This document shows positions 42,227 to 51,135 of a stretch of 64,000 nt of DNA, piece after piece. Within the stretch, counting starts at the first letter, position 1. Each line of letters begins with the position of its first letter. This stretch comes from Trichothermofontia sichuanensis B231. GTDB taxonomy: Bacteria; Cyanobacteriota; Cyanobacteriia; B231. The stretch spans positions 1,676,501 through 1,740,500 of the forward strand of contig NZ_CP110848.1 of the NCBI RefSeq assembly GCF_026240635.1, read 5' to 3'. The position numbers were made by a program, and so were the translations under genes. Below the pieces are notes generated by a model that worked only from the letters and a program-made list of their open reading frames with translations, did no database searches and had not been told where the DNA came from.

Positions 42227-43198
42227 ATGACTTCCGTCAAATCCCTTTTCTCCCCCGTTGAAGCCGACCTCCAAGATCTCACCAACAACTTGAAGCGTTT
42301 AGTCGGTGCCCGTCATCCCATCCTGTATGCGGCGGCTGAACATCTGTTCGGTGCGGGTGGTAAACGATTACGACCGGCGATCGTCCTGTTGATCTCACGG
42401 GCAACGCTGCCTAACCAGGCGATTACCCCCCAGCATCAGCGCCTGGCCGAAATCACAGAGATGATCCATACGGCGAGCTTGGTGCATGATGACGTGGTGG
42501 ACGAGGCAGAAATTCGGCGGGGGGTCCCGACGGTCAACCAGGGATTTGGCAACCGCATTGCCGTGCTGGCGGGTGATTTTCTCTTTGCCCAGTCCTCCTG
42601 GTATTTGGCCAATCTGGACAATCTGGAGGTGGTCAAGCTGCTTTCGGAAGTGATTATGAATCTGGCTGAAGGGGAGATTCGCCAAGGTCTCAATCGTTTT
42701 GACACCAGCCTTTCCCTGGAGGCATATTTGGAGAAAAGCTACTACAAAACGGCCTCATTAATTGCCAACAGTGCGAAAGCGGCGGCCCTCCTCAGCCAGG
42801 TCTCCCCGACGCTTCAGGAAAATCTCTACTTCTATGGGCGGCACTTTGGTCTCGCGTTTCAGATCGTCGATGATATTTTAGACTTTACGGCCTCGGCGGA
42901 GGTGCTAGGTAAACCGGCTGGCTCGGATCTGCGCAGCGGCAATCTCACGGCTCCGGTTCTCTTTGCGCTGGAGGAGCATCCCTGCCTGGAAACCCTGATT
43001 GAACGAGAATTTGCTCAACCGGGAGATTTGGAGCAGGCCCTCGCCCTAGTTTTTGACAGCCGTGGTATTGAGCGATCGCGGGAACTGGCAGCTCAACACG
43101 CGAAAACCGCGATCGCCTATTTGGCCGATTTGCCCACCAGTGAACCCCAGCAGTGCCTAGTAAAATTGGCGGAGTATACCCTCAGTCGTTTGTACTAG
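42227..43198 (+). CDS. sds: Solanesyl diphosphate synthase
   Basis: This trans-prenyl synthase lengthens isoprenyl diphosphates with IPP to build the side chain of plastoquinone. The 323-residue product has both aspartate-rich motifs: LVHDDVVDEAEIRRG (first, near residue 87) and FQIVDDILDFTASAEVLGKP (second, near 212), plus FGAGGKRLRPAIVLLISRA and AEGEIRQGLNRFD. Spacing between the motif and upstream aromatic residues suits a long-chain enzyme, though chain length cannot be fixed by eye. The name is based on close resemblance to cyanobacterial Sds and on the neighbour murI. Confidence 0.9.
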   Translation: MTSVKSLFSPVEADLQDLTNNLKRLVGARHPILYAAAEHLFGAGGKRLRPAIVLLISRATLPNQAITPQHQRLAEITEMIHTASLVHDDVVDEAEIRRGVPTVNQGFGNRIAVLAGDFLFAQSSWYLANLDNLEVVKLLSEVIMNLAEGEIRQGLNRFDTSLSLEAYLEKSYYKTASLIANSAKAAALLSQVSPTLQENLYFYGRHFGLAFQIVDDILDFTASAEVLGKPAGSDLRSGNLTAPVLFALEEHPCLETLIEREFAQPGDLEQALALVFDSRGIERSRELAAQHAKTAIAYLADLPTSEPQQCLVKLAEYTLSRLY

Positions 43199-43266
43199 GC
43201 GGGCGCCGATAGGTGGGCACAGATAACAGAACGTTGGTTGTGGGGGCCAAAGCCAGCAACTGGCCT

Positions 43267-43917
43267 TTAGCGGGAAGTCCAGTCAGCCGTCAGGCGGCGG
43301 TAGTCATACTGGGGGGCACCGGGATGACAGGTAACACAACCGGCTAGGGTAATCGGGCGTTGTAGCGGTACATCCGGATGGAGTGCCTTAAAGTAGCGCG
43401 ATTCCTGTACCCGGAAGGGGATAGATTCATCAGCGGCATGGGGGCGCGAGGACAGGAGCAGGTAATTCCAGACGAGGCGGCGAGCTGGATCTATCAGGGG
43501 CGTTAACTGTTGGCCATAGTGTTGTGAGTCCTGCAAGAGTTGCCGCCAGGTTTCAGTGGGCAGGACGGCGGGCGGAACAGCCACATGGCAGCCTTGACAG
43601 GCGTCGAGGTAAAGTTCTTCGCCAAGACGATAGGGAGCAGGCGTTGGATCAACGGTACCGATCGCCGGGAGGGTTTCCCAGGACCGTTGTGGCGATTGCT
43701 GGACCTCCACTGGGGGGAGGGTTGGGGCTGTCCCCGTAGCAGGTACCGTCGCCCTAGCGGTAGCCAGCCAGGCTCCCAATAGCAGGCTGATGCTGAGCAG
43801 GCTAATACGGGCAAACCAAGTGCCTATTGCCGTGGGTAACGCTGCCGATCGCCGAGTTCCCCCCCCGGCATACCGATAGATAGGCCGCGAGGCATGACGG
43901 AGATAACGTGTAACCAT
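43267..43917 (-). CDS. Diheme c-type cytochrome
   Basis: The product of about 216 residues has an N-terminal hydrophobic export segment (SLLSISLLLGAWLATARA, near residues 35-55) and two heme-attachment motifs, CQGCH near 107-111 and CVTCH near 196-200. It would be attached to the membrane or free in the periplasm or lumen. Between the motifs are LLQDSQHYGQQLTPLIDPAR and LVWNYLLLSSRPHAADESIP. I recognise it as a type of diheme cytochrome widespread in cyanobacteria, but its electron partners are not known to me. The start is ATG 43917 or the codon just before. It is convergent with sds. Confidence 0.88.
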   Translation of the reverse strand: MVTRYLRHASRPIYRYAGGGTRRSAALPTAIGTWFARISLLSISLLLGAWLATARATVPATGTAPTLPPVEVQQSPQRSWETLPAIGTVDPTPAPYRLGEELYLDACQGCHVAVPPAVLPTETWRQLLQDSQHYGQQLTPLIDPARRLVWNYLLLSSRPHAADESIPFRVQESRYFKALHPDVPLQRPITLAGCVTCHPGAPQYDYRRLTADWTSR

Positions 43918-44004
43918 CAACCCACCCCACCCTCAACACACGTCACTACGATTGTTGACGGCCAGGTCCGCAATGGGGTCTCTGCCAATACTCCCCTATC
44001 GGCA

Positions 44005-46440
44005 TCAACTCCGGGGTTCGGAGAGTGCGCGCTCGACCGGCACTTGGGTGGGCGAGGGTTCCTGGTTGGTTCGATGGGTGAAAAACTTTGACATAACCTG
44101 TGGCGTATCTTGCAAGTTGCTATTCTGTCGCTTCTTACCAGCATAATTGGCAACGATCCCCAGGCTGGGGAGATGAAAAGTACTCAATTGCTCTAATACC
44201 TTAGACGTTTTTGAGCGACGAGTCGTTCCGATATCCACCACCATGACCAGCCCATCGGTATAGTCAGCCAAAAAGGCCGCATCCCGTACAGTGGTGAGAG
44301 CAGGGGTGTCATAGATGACCCAATCATACTGGGCTTGCAACCGTTCCGCTAACTGTCGGGTTTGGGGTGCGGCCAAGAGGCGGGCTGCATTCAGAATGGG
44401 GGGACCAGCCGTCAAGACCGATAAATTTTTCACCAGGGGCGATCGTTGAATTGCTTGCTGAATACCATGCTTGCGCAATTTGCCGGTCAGCAGATTACTC
44501 AGTCCCCGCTGGTTTTCCATCCCCAGTCGGAGATGGATTTGGGGAGTACGAAGGTTAGCATCCACTAGCAACACCCGTTGACCGGCTAGGGCTGCCGATT
44601 GGGCCAGATGCAAAGCCACGGTGGACTTGCCATCACCGATCATGGGTGATGAAATGACAAACGATCGTAGGGGGGCTTGCGGTCGGAGGAAACGGAGGGT
44701 TGTATAGAGGGCATCAAAGGCATCCAGGAAGGGTGCAAACGTCCCACTGTTGTCTTCTAGAACCGATAACTTGAACAGGGATTGGGAACTCAAGGGTTCA
44801 CGTCCCTGGTAACGAGGAATTGTACCGAGAATTGGCAATTTAACCGCATCCTTGAGATCATCCGGTTCAAAGAACACATTTTGCAACTTCTCCAACGCCA
44901 TGGCGGCCACCACCCCTGCGATCGCCCCACTGAGTAGACCCATCAGAATCATGCGGCTGGCTCGACTCACCCCCCGGCTTTCTGTGGCATCGGGTTCGGT
45001 TAGCTGCTCCCACGGCACCTGGGTCTGGGCACCTTCGAGCCGCAGGGCTTCCCGCTGGGTTAACAACTGGGTTAGGGTACGGGAGGCAATATCGAGTTGT
45101 TGTTGCAAGTCGGTATAACGGCGAATAATGGCTGGCTGTTGCTGAAGCAGGGGAGCAAGTTCAGCCGCCGAACGACTTAATTCCTGTTCACGGGTTTCTA
45201 GCACCCGAATTTGATTGAGGGCCGCAAACATTTGTTGAATTAACCCTAGGCGCAGGGCATCTTGAAAAATGCCGATCGAGGACATGCCGGCCAGTTGCGC
45301 ACCTGAGGTCCCTAAAATTTGGCTAAGCTGTTGCCTGAGTAAGGCTTCCTGGTTCTGGCGTTTGCGCAGCAGGGCTTGGAATTCTAAGCTTTCCGGACGG
45401 ACGCGGGCGGCCTGAATGGCAATCTCTGCGTCCGTCTCTGTCAGTTGGGTGAGTAATGCCTGATAACGCGAATCTTGGCTCAAAGCTGATACGATCATCG
45501 CCTGTTGTGGAGTTAAGCCGACTTGACGTTGGAGATCGGCGAGGAGGGTTCGTTGCTCTTGTAGCTCACGACGCGTTTGTAATTGTTGTGATTCGATCTC
45601 GCGGGCCTGTTGCACCAATGTCTGCCCAGTAACTGCCGGATCAAGGGTAGACTGTTGTTCGCGTAATTGTTGAATCGCGCCCTGGAGTTGATTCACGCGC
45701 TGTTGCACAGTGGGTAACTGTCCTTCAATAAACCGGATGCCTTCGCTGATGACTGTCCGCCGTTCCTCTAGGCTATAACGCAAGTAGCGCTCAGCAGCCG
45801 CCTGCAGAACGATTTCCGTGAGGCGCTTGTTCGGTGACTCAAAGCTCACTGTGAGAACGCGCGTCCCCTCTGAGCGGGTTCCCTCCTGGGTCTGGAGGCG
45901 TTCAACCTTCAAAGCCTCTTTCAAATACCGTTCATTAAACCTTTGCAATTGCTCCAGGAGGGCTTGTTTATCTGCTGGGGGGAGATCCTGTAGGAGGGGA
46001 TGGTCAGGGCTGGTTTTTTGCACGGCAGCAGCGATATCGGCGAGTATGCGGGGACTAGTCAGGATCTGAATTTGGGTTCCGTAGTCAAGGGCATACAGTT
46101 CCGCGCTGGGTACCCCCCCCCCAGCGCGTGCGAGGGAGGTTGGCTGCACGATTCTGGCTTCGGTCGTTGCCGGTTCTACCAACAGTTGAAAATTGGCCTG
46201 CCAGGTTGAACTAACGGTTTTGGGGCTGCGATGCCAAGCTAACCCACCCAATAAACCGGTCAGCAGCAAAATCAACCATGCTTTACGACGACAGGTCCTC
46301 AATAAGGGACGTAGGTTCAAGCCCTGAGACTCTGTACTTGCCTCGGTATCCTCAAGGCCACTGGCGGGGACAACTGGCGGCTCATTCCATTCCAGTTTGT
46401 GTTCGGAGTCGGGTCCAATGTATGAACGGTTACCCTGCAT
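44005..46440 (-). CDS. Wzz domain plus BY-kinase-like ATPase (polysaccharide co-polymerase)
   Basis: The 811-residue product controls chain length and export in polysaccharide synthesis. It has a cytoplasmic N-terminus, a first membrane segment (AWLILLLTGLLGGLAW, near 55), a long periplasmic coiled coil (about 180-440), a second membrane segment (MILMGLLSGAIAGVVAAMAL, near 490), and a cytoplasmic kinase domain. Walker A SPMIGDGKST is at about 598-607, Walker A' VLLVDANLR near 623-631, and Walker B VIYDTP near 708-713. The last 45 residues have no tyrosine, unlike typical BY-kinases with a C-terminal Tyr cluster. ATG 46440 follows AGGAAGG. Confidence 0.9.
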   Translation of the reverse strand: MQGNRSYIGPDSEHKLEWNEPPVVPASGLEDTEASTESQGLNLRPLLRTCRRKAWLILLLTGLLGGLAWHRSPKTVSSTWQANFQLLVEPATTEARIVQPTSLARAGGGVPSAELYALDYGTQIQILTSPRILADIAAAVQKTSPDHPLLQDLPPADKQALLEQLQRFNERYLKEALKVERLQTQEGTRSEGTRVLTVSFESPNKRLTEIVLQAAAERYLRYSLEERRTVISEGIRFIEGQLPTVQQRVNQLQGAIQQLREQQSTLDPAVTGQTLVQQAREIESQQLQTRRELQEQRTLLADLQRQVGLTPQQAMIVSALSQDSRYQALLTQLTETDAEIAIQAARVRPESLEFQALLRKRQNQEALLRQQLSQILGTSGAQLAGMSSIGIFQDALRLGLIQQMFAALNQIRVLETREQELSRSAAELAPLLQQQPAIIRRYTDLQQQLDIASRTLTQLLTQREALRLEGAQTQVPWEQLTEPDATESRGVSRASRMILMGLLSGAIAGVVAAMALEKLQNVFFEPDDLKDAVKLPILGTIPRYQGREPLSSQSLFKLSVLEDNSGTFAPFLDAFDALYTTLRFLRPQAPLRSFVISSPMIGDGKSTVALHLAQSAALAGQRVLLVDANLRTPQIHLRLGMENQRGLSNLLTGKLRKHGIQQAIQRSPLVKNLSVLTAGPPILNAARLLAAPQTRQLAERLQAQYDWVIYDTPALTTVRDAAFLADYTDGLVMVVDIGTTRRSKTSKVLEQLSTFHLPSLGIVANYAGKKRQNSNLQDTPQVMSKFFTHRTNQEPSPTQVPVERALSEPRS

Positions 46441-46861
46441 AGTGCCTTCCTGCTTCAACCGAGTGCAAAACCGCTTTTAGCATAAGGATAGAGCCAGTGA
46501 TTCTCTGCCTCCTACCCTTCATAATGACCTTCATAATGATTATTGAGATCAGTCGTCGTAGCGACCACACTTGACAGGGATCTTCAGCCGATCCTCATAG
46601 ACTTGAGTGCAACCGAAGCTTGCTCACGCTGCTGGATCAACCGCAGCCTTGCTGTGCTGCAACTGTACTGCAACAATACTGCAACACGGTAGTGCCATGT
46701 CTAACGAAACCCTGACTGCTCAATATAACTGCTCAATATAGACGACTTAATCTAGGCAATGCTCGGCCTATCCTCACTCGCAGCTTAATAGCTAGATCAC
46801 AGGCACAATTTAACTACGATGATATTACAATTTAAGCCTTTGAGGCCCTAAGCGGGGCAAA
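46441..46861. other. Gap between divergent polysaccharide and usp genes
   Basis: No gene is supported. It contains a 13-bp perfect tandem duplication, ACTGCTCAATATA, at 46715-46727 and 46728-46740, and shorter CTTCATAATGA and ACTGCAAC repeats. The promoters of both genes should be here. Confidence 0.5.
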
Positions 46862-47326
46862 ATGACGATGTATCAACGGATTTTGATTCCGATCGATGGC
46901 AGTCCCTGTAGCCAGGCGGCCCTGCACCACGGTCTGCAATTGGCCCACGCGATCGGTGCCGAGGTCACCCTCCTTCACATCCTGGAAAATCCCCTGACGA
47001 CTTCCCTGGTGAACTGGATGGGACCTGGCCCGACGGCCTATAGCTATGATTTGCTCCAGGATTTGCGCAAGGCGGCTCAAACAATTCTGGCAACCGCAGC
47101 CCAACAGGCGGCGCAATTCCCCGTCATGGCCCAAACGGTGCTGATTGAAGAGGACTTTCCCGCAACTGTGATTGTGCAGCAGGCCCAAGATCACGATTTG
47201 GTGGTGATGGGTACCCACGGACGCAAGGGTATTGATCGCCTGTTTATTGGTTCGATTACTGAGGGCGTTCTCCGGAATACCCAAACCCCCCTCTTAATTG
47301 TCCACCCCGATCCGCAACCGGGCTAG
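46862..47326 (+). CDS. Universal stress protein, UspA family
   Basis: The 154-residue protein is a single Usp domain: YQRILIPIDGSPCSQAALHH at the start, VTLLHILENPL, and the ATP-binding loop in VVMGTHGRKGIDRLFIGSIT with the GxxGx9GS pattern, ending LLIVHPDP. An ATP-binding Usp with that loop usually dimerises. The function in the cell is stress-related but unspecified. Its 3' end overlaps that of pepP by four bases on the opposite strand. Confidence 0.93.
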   Translation: MTMYQRILIPIDGSPCSQAALHHGLQLAHAIGAEVTLLHILENPLTTSLVNWMGPGPTAYSYDLLQDLRKAAQTILATAAQQAAQFPVMAQTVLIEEDFPATVIVQQAQDHDLVVMGTHGRKGIDRLFIGSITEGVLRNTQTPLLIVHPDPQPG

Positions 47327-48630
47327 TGCTCCAGATCCTTTACCTCCTTGGGAACGGCGGCACTGAGCACCTCATGGCCGGTTGTCGTCACGAGGACATC
47401 ATCTTCAATCCGAATACCGATCCCCCGCCAGTGTTCGGGAATGTCGGGCTGACCTTCAGCAGGCTGGGTTTCAGGACCAATGTAGAGGCCGGGTTCGACA
47501 GTTGTGATGTATCCTGGCTGGAAAGTTTGCCAGGTATCCCCCTGGCGATAGATGCCGGCGTCATGAACATCTAGGCCCAACCAATGGCCAGTGCGATGCA
47601 TGTAGAAAGGTTTATATTTTTCTTCCTCAATCAGTTGATCGAGGCTGCCCGTTAATAGACCCAGTTCAACTAACCCCTCAGTTAAGACTCGCACTGCCGT
47701 TTTATGCATTTGATCGTAGGAGTTATTCGGTTTCACTTCGGCGATCGCGGCTTTTTGGGCGGCTAAAACCAGTTCATACAATGCCTTTTGTTCTGCCGTA
47801 AACCGGCCATTAATGGGGAAGGTGCGCGTAATATCAGAGTTGTAATAGCCGTAGGCGCAGCCAGCATCAATAAGGAGTAAATCTCGATCCTGCATCTGCC
47901 GTGTATTCGCAACATAGTGCAAAATGCAGGCATTGGGTCCAGAAGCCACGATCGAGGGGTAGGCGGGTCCCATTGCCCCTTTGCTCCGGAAGTAATGTTC
48001 CAGTCCTGCCTGAATTTCGTATTCATAGCGACCGGGGCGGGCCTGCTGCATAGCTTGAATATGGGCCTCTGCCGCGATCGCGATCGCCTGCCGAGTGAGG
48101 TCTAATTCAGCCTCACTTTTGACCTGTCGTAATGCCCCTAGGATAAAACGCGGATCTTCGATCGCGATCGGGCCTGTCCCTCGTTTATTATAGGTTGCCA
48201 ACAGGCGTTGCCAGTGGTGCAAAATTTTATCATCAAAGGCTTGATTACGCCCGAAACGATAATATAAACGATCGGCCTTTTCAAGATATTGAGGTAGCTT
48301 TTCATCTAATTCAGCAATAGGATAAACGACATCAGCGCCCAAAACGTCCTTAGCCGCCTCTACCCCCAGCCGATAGCCGGTCCAAACTTCTTGCTCCCAA
48401 TCCTTCGATCGCACAAACAGGACATAGCGATGTTCCTCATGGTGGGGGGCCAAGACAGCCACCGCCTCCGGTTCATCAAAACCCGTCAGATAGAAGAAAT
48501 CACTATCCTGCCGAAAGGTATACTCGACATCATTGTGCATAATGGCCATTGGGGCACTGTGAAAAATCGCGGTCCCATGACCAATCTTTTCCATCAGGCG
48601 TTCTCGCCGTTGCCGATACTCGTTCTGCAT
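47323..48630 (-). CDS. pepP: Xaa-Pro aminopeptidase
   Basis: The 435-residue enzyme removes N-terminal residues before proline. The N-terminal domain has NDVEYTFRQDSDFFYLTGFD (about residues 33-52). The C-terminal pita-bread domain carries metal ligands in LLLIDAGCAYGYYNSDITRT (two aspartates), HRTGHWLGLDVHDAG (histidine), TVEPGLYI (glutamate) and IRIEDDVLVT (glutamate). All five ligands of the dinuclear Mn site appear present. ATG 48630 is the start. Convergent overlap with usp at the 3' end is four bases. Confidence 0.94.
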   Translation of the reverse strand: MQNEYRQRRERLMEKIGHGTAIFHSAPMAIMHNDVEYTFRQDSDFFYLTGFDEPEAVAVLAPHHEEHRYVLFVRSKDWEQEVWTGYRLGVEAAKDVLGADVVYPIAELDEKLPQYLEKADRLYYRFGRNQAFDDKILHHWQRLLATYNKRGTGPIAIEDPRFILGALRQVKSEAELDLTRQAIAIAAEAHIQAMQQARPGRYEYEIQAGLEHYFRSKGAMGPAYPSIVASGPNACILHYVANTRQMQDRDLLLIDAGCAYGYYNSDITRTFPINGRFTAEQKALYELVLAAQKAAIAEVKPNNSYDQMHKTAVRVLTEGLVELGLLTGSLDQLIEEEKYKPFYMHRTGHWLGLDVHDAGIYRQGDTWQTFQPGYITTVEPGLYIGPETQPAEGQPDIPEHWRGIGIRIEDDVLVTTTGHEVLSAAVPKEVKDLEH

Positions 48631-48935
48631 CCTACAGTTCCCATTGCAACTGAATTTTCACTTTAGCAAACTTGGCTAGGGGAACCGTCAGCCGTGCCAC
48701 AATCCCCCCAGGGATGGCGCAATTCTCCGGCACAGACACTGGAGGGAGGGGACTTGGCGCAACCTTTCGCAACATCAATAACGCTAGAATCAATAACGCT
48801 AGAATAGAATAAAAGTCCCCTCCTGCATTGGGGGGGAAGTGATTGATCTTGAGAGCGTGATGCGCCATGTCCCTACCCCCCGATAGCTTCGCGATGCCCA
48901 AGGCGTATCATGCTGCATCCCCAATAGGGACTGAA
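48631..48935. other. Gap between divergent pepP and hisH
   Basis: It holds an 11-bp perfect inverted repeat, GGAGGGGACTT at 48745-48755 and AAGTCCCCTCC at 48813-48823, enclosing a perfect 15-bp tandem duplication ATCAATAACGCTAGA at 48774-48803. A minus-strand frame at 48632-48901 was not accepted as a gene. Confidence 0.5.
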
Positions 48936-49604
48936 ATGACTGGCGATCCGACCGTGTCTTGTCCTCCGAGGATCGCGGTCGTAGACTATGACATGGGTAA
49001 CCTGCACTCGGCTTGTAAGGGGTTGGAAAAGGCGGGGGCCACGCCGATCGTCACCGATCGCCCCCAGGATTTGGAGCGGGCCGATGCGGTGGTCTTGCCG
49101 GGGGTTGGCGCCTTTGACCCAGCGATGCAACACCTGCGATCGCGGGATTTAATCACGCCCTTAAAGGCAGTGATTACTAGCGGTAAACCTTTTTTAGGCA
49201 TTTGCCTGGGGATGCAAATTCTCTGCGACAACAGTGAGGAAGGTCAGGAACCGGGATTAGGGGTTATCCCTGGCACTGTGCGGCGGTTTCGTTCCGAACC
49301 ACGGATTACTATCCCCCACATGGGCTGGAACCAACTCGATTTGACCCAACCCCAGGCTCCCCTCTGGACCGATTTGCCCTGCCCCGCCTGGGTTTATTTT
49401 GTGCACTCCTATTACGTAGACCCGATCGATTCCCAGGTTACCGCAGCTACGGTTACCCACGGCACTCAGCAGGTGGCAGCGGCGATCGCCTGTGATCACC
49501 TGATGGCGGTGCAGTTCCACCCGGAAAAGTCGGCCCAGGTGGGTTTAAAGATTTTGGCGAATTTTGTGAGTTATGTCCGGTCCCAACGGTTGGCCACCCG
49601 GTAG
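48936..49604 (+). CDS. hisH: Imidazole glycerol phosphate synthase, glutaminase subunit
   Basis: HisH releases ammonia from glutamine for the HisF subunit in histidine synthesis. The 222-residue product begins at ATG 48936, with AGGGA five bases upstream; the frame is open to 48867. The class I amidotransferase triad is visible: the nucleophile Cys in KPFLGICLGMQILC, and His plus Glu in MAVQFHPEKSAQVG. IAVVDYDMGNLHSACKGLEK and VVLPGVGAFDPAM mark the N-terminal part. rsmD starts six bases after the stop, so they form an operon. hisF is not in the window. Confidence 0.95.
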   Translation: MTGDPTVSCPPRIAVVDYDMGNLHSACKGLEKAGATPIVTDRPQDLERADAVVLPGVGAFDPAMQHLRSRDLITPLKAVITSGKPFLGICLGMQILCDNSEEGQEPGLGVIPGTVRRFRSEPRITIPHMGWNQLDLTQPQAPLWTDLPCPAWVYFVHSYYVDPIDSQVTAATVTHGTQQVAAAIACDHLMAVQFHPEKSAQVGLKILANFVSYVRSQRLATR

Positions 49605-49610
49605 CAGACC

Positions 49611-50195
49611 ATGCGTATTGCTGGCAAACGAGTCCTCAAGACGACTGCTGGGTTAGAAACCCGTCCCACAACTGCCAAGGTGCGGGCCGCTTTGTTTAAC
49701 ATTTGGCAGGGGCGGATTGCCGATCGCGATTGGCTGGATATTTGTGCGGGCAGTGGCGCGATCGGGGCAGAGGCCCTCCATCGCGGGGCACGGCGGGTGG
49801 TGGGCATTGAGCAGTCAGCCCGTGCCTATCGGATGATTCAGGGCAATTGGCAGGCGATCCTGGCCCACAGATACTGCCCGAACACCCCACCGGCTCAGGT
49901 ATTTGAGGTCTTGAAGGGGGATGCCCTACAACTGCTGCCCAAGCTCCAGGGCCAAACGTTTGACTGTATTTATTTCGATCCACCCTATGCGAGCGATTTA
50001 TATGATGCCGTGTTATGGGCGATCGTCACCTACGAGCTATTAAGCCCCCAGGGGGAACTGGCGGTTGAATATCATCCCAAGGTTTGGCAACCCCCACCCC
50101 AGGTGGAGGGGCCAGGGGCTGGCCTGATCCTGTGTCGTCAAAAGCAATATGGCAGTACCGCCCTGGGATTTTATGGTCATTGCCATTTAGGCTGA
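49611..50195 (+). CDS. rsmD: 16S rRNA guanine-966 N2-methyltransferase
   Basis: RsmD methylates G966 of 16S rRNA using S-adenosylmethionine. The 194-residue product has the family start MRIAGKRVLKTTAGLETRPT with TAKVRAALFNIW, the SAM-binding DICAGSGAIGAEALHRGA, and the catalytic IYFDPPYAS motif. The last residues after STALGF (YGHCHLG then stop) are encoded by the family B repeat that starts at 50172, so the original C-terminus has been replaced. The active site is unaffected. It is six bases downstream of hisH. Confidence 0.93.
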   Translation: MRIAGKRVLKTTAGLETRPTTAKVRAALFNIWQGRIADRDWLDICAGSGAIGAEALHRGARRVVGIEQSARAYRMIQGNWQAILAHRYCPNTPPAQVFEVLKGDALQLLPKLQGQTFDCIYFDPPYASDLYDAVLWAIVTYELLSPQGELAVEYHPKVWQPPPQVEGPGAGLILCRQKQYGSTALGFYGHCHLG

Positions 50196-50278
50196 AACAG
50201 CCCCCTCACCCCCAGCCCCTCTCCCAGAGCGGGAGAGGGGAGTGAAAAACTGTATCGTTCTTATTGGGATTGACCATA
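50172..50278 (+). repeat. Family B repeat (MITE-like), 107 bp, overlapping the end of rsmD
   Basis: The left end is TATGGTCATTGCCATTTAGG and the right end GGGATTGACCATA. The inverted ends share TATGGTCA. The core is CCCTCACCCCCAGCCCC...GGGAGAGGGG. Length and ends match the copy at 1305-1411. Its first bases encode the final residues and TGA stop of rsmD. It also separates rsmD from the convergent IMPase gene. Confidence 0.72.
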
Positions 50279-50293
50279 TCAGTCCTCACTCGG

Positions 50294-51109
50294 CTAAAGG
50301 ACGGCTGGTGCTAGCCAACCCGTCAGGGGCTGTACCCGCTGGAGTTCCGCACTCATGGCCTGGTGCAGCCGACCATTACTGGCTAGAATTCGCCCCGACT
50401 GCAACACAAACGGACTGCCGTCATAGGCCGTTACCTGCCCCCCGGCTTCCTCAACTAACACGACCCCCGCTGCCAAGTCCCACGGTGATAACCCACGCTC
50501 CCAATAGCCATCCAAACGACCACAGGCCACATAGGCCAGATCCACCGATGCGGATCCCCCCCGGCGCACGCCCTGGGTGAGATGGGTAAAGTAGCAAAAT
50601 TCTGCATAGTTGTTGTCCGGCGTTTCCCGGCGATCGTAGGCAAAGCCTGTCACCAGCAAACTCTCCCGTAGCGTTGCCGTTGAGGACACCTGGATCGGTT
50701 TCCCATTACAGGTGGCCCCCAATCCTTTCGCTGCACAAAATAGCTCCTCCATAAAGGGGGCAAACACCACCCCCACCTGGGGTACCCCCTGGACCAAAAG
50801 GGCGATCGACACGGCGTAAAAGGGATAGCCGTGGGCAAAATTAGTTGTCCCATCGAGGGGATCGATCGCCCAAAGGTAGGGACTCTCCATCATCCCTGCC
50901 GGTCCTGACTCTTCGGCCAAAATCCCATGTTCCGGGTAGTGGCGTTTGAGAATTTCAATGACCGTTGCTTCCGATGCCTGATCCGCTTCTGTGAGGAGAT
51001 CCCCCGGTCGACCCTTTTCCTGAATGGACGCTAATTGGCCATAGTAAGTTTGGAGGCGTTCACCTGCCGCGAGGGCTGCTTCCGTCGCGATCGCTAGAAA
51101 TTCCTGCAT
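50294..51109 (-). CDS. Inositol monophosphatase family protein
   Basis: The 271-residue protein has the IMPase signature blocks: ILAEESG (metal ligand glutamate), YLWAIDPLDGTTNFAHGYPF, and the C-terminal GLSPWDLAAGVVLVEEAGGQ. These aspartates and glutamate bind two or three Mg ions. Substrates in cyanobacteria may include inositol-1-phosphate, fructose bisphosphate or PAP; this paralogue cannot be assigned precisely. ATG 51109 gives the usual length. It lies 26 bases downstream of proA on the same strand, so they may be co-transcribed. Confidence 0.9.
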   Translation of the reverse strand: MQEFLAIATEAALAAGERLQTYYGQLASIQEKGRPGDLLTEADQASEATVIEILKRHYPEHGILAEESGPAGMMESPYLWAIDPLDGTTNFAHGYPFYAVSIALLVQGVPQVGVVFAPFMEELFCAAKGLGATCNGKPIQVSSTATLRESLLVTGFAYDRRETPDNNYAEFCYFTHLTQGVRRGGSASVDLAYVACGRLDGYWERGLSPWDLAAGVVLVEEAGGQVTAYDGSPFVLQSGRILASNGRLHQAMSAELQRVQPLTGWLAPAVL

Positions 51110-51135
51110 GGGACTCGCTCAGCATCTGCAAAAGT

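Noticed and set aside
48632-48901. 89-codon minus-strand frame before pepP
   Set aside because: It covers a tandem repeat and inverted repeat, is antisense to the start of hisH, and has no recognisable domain.
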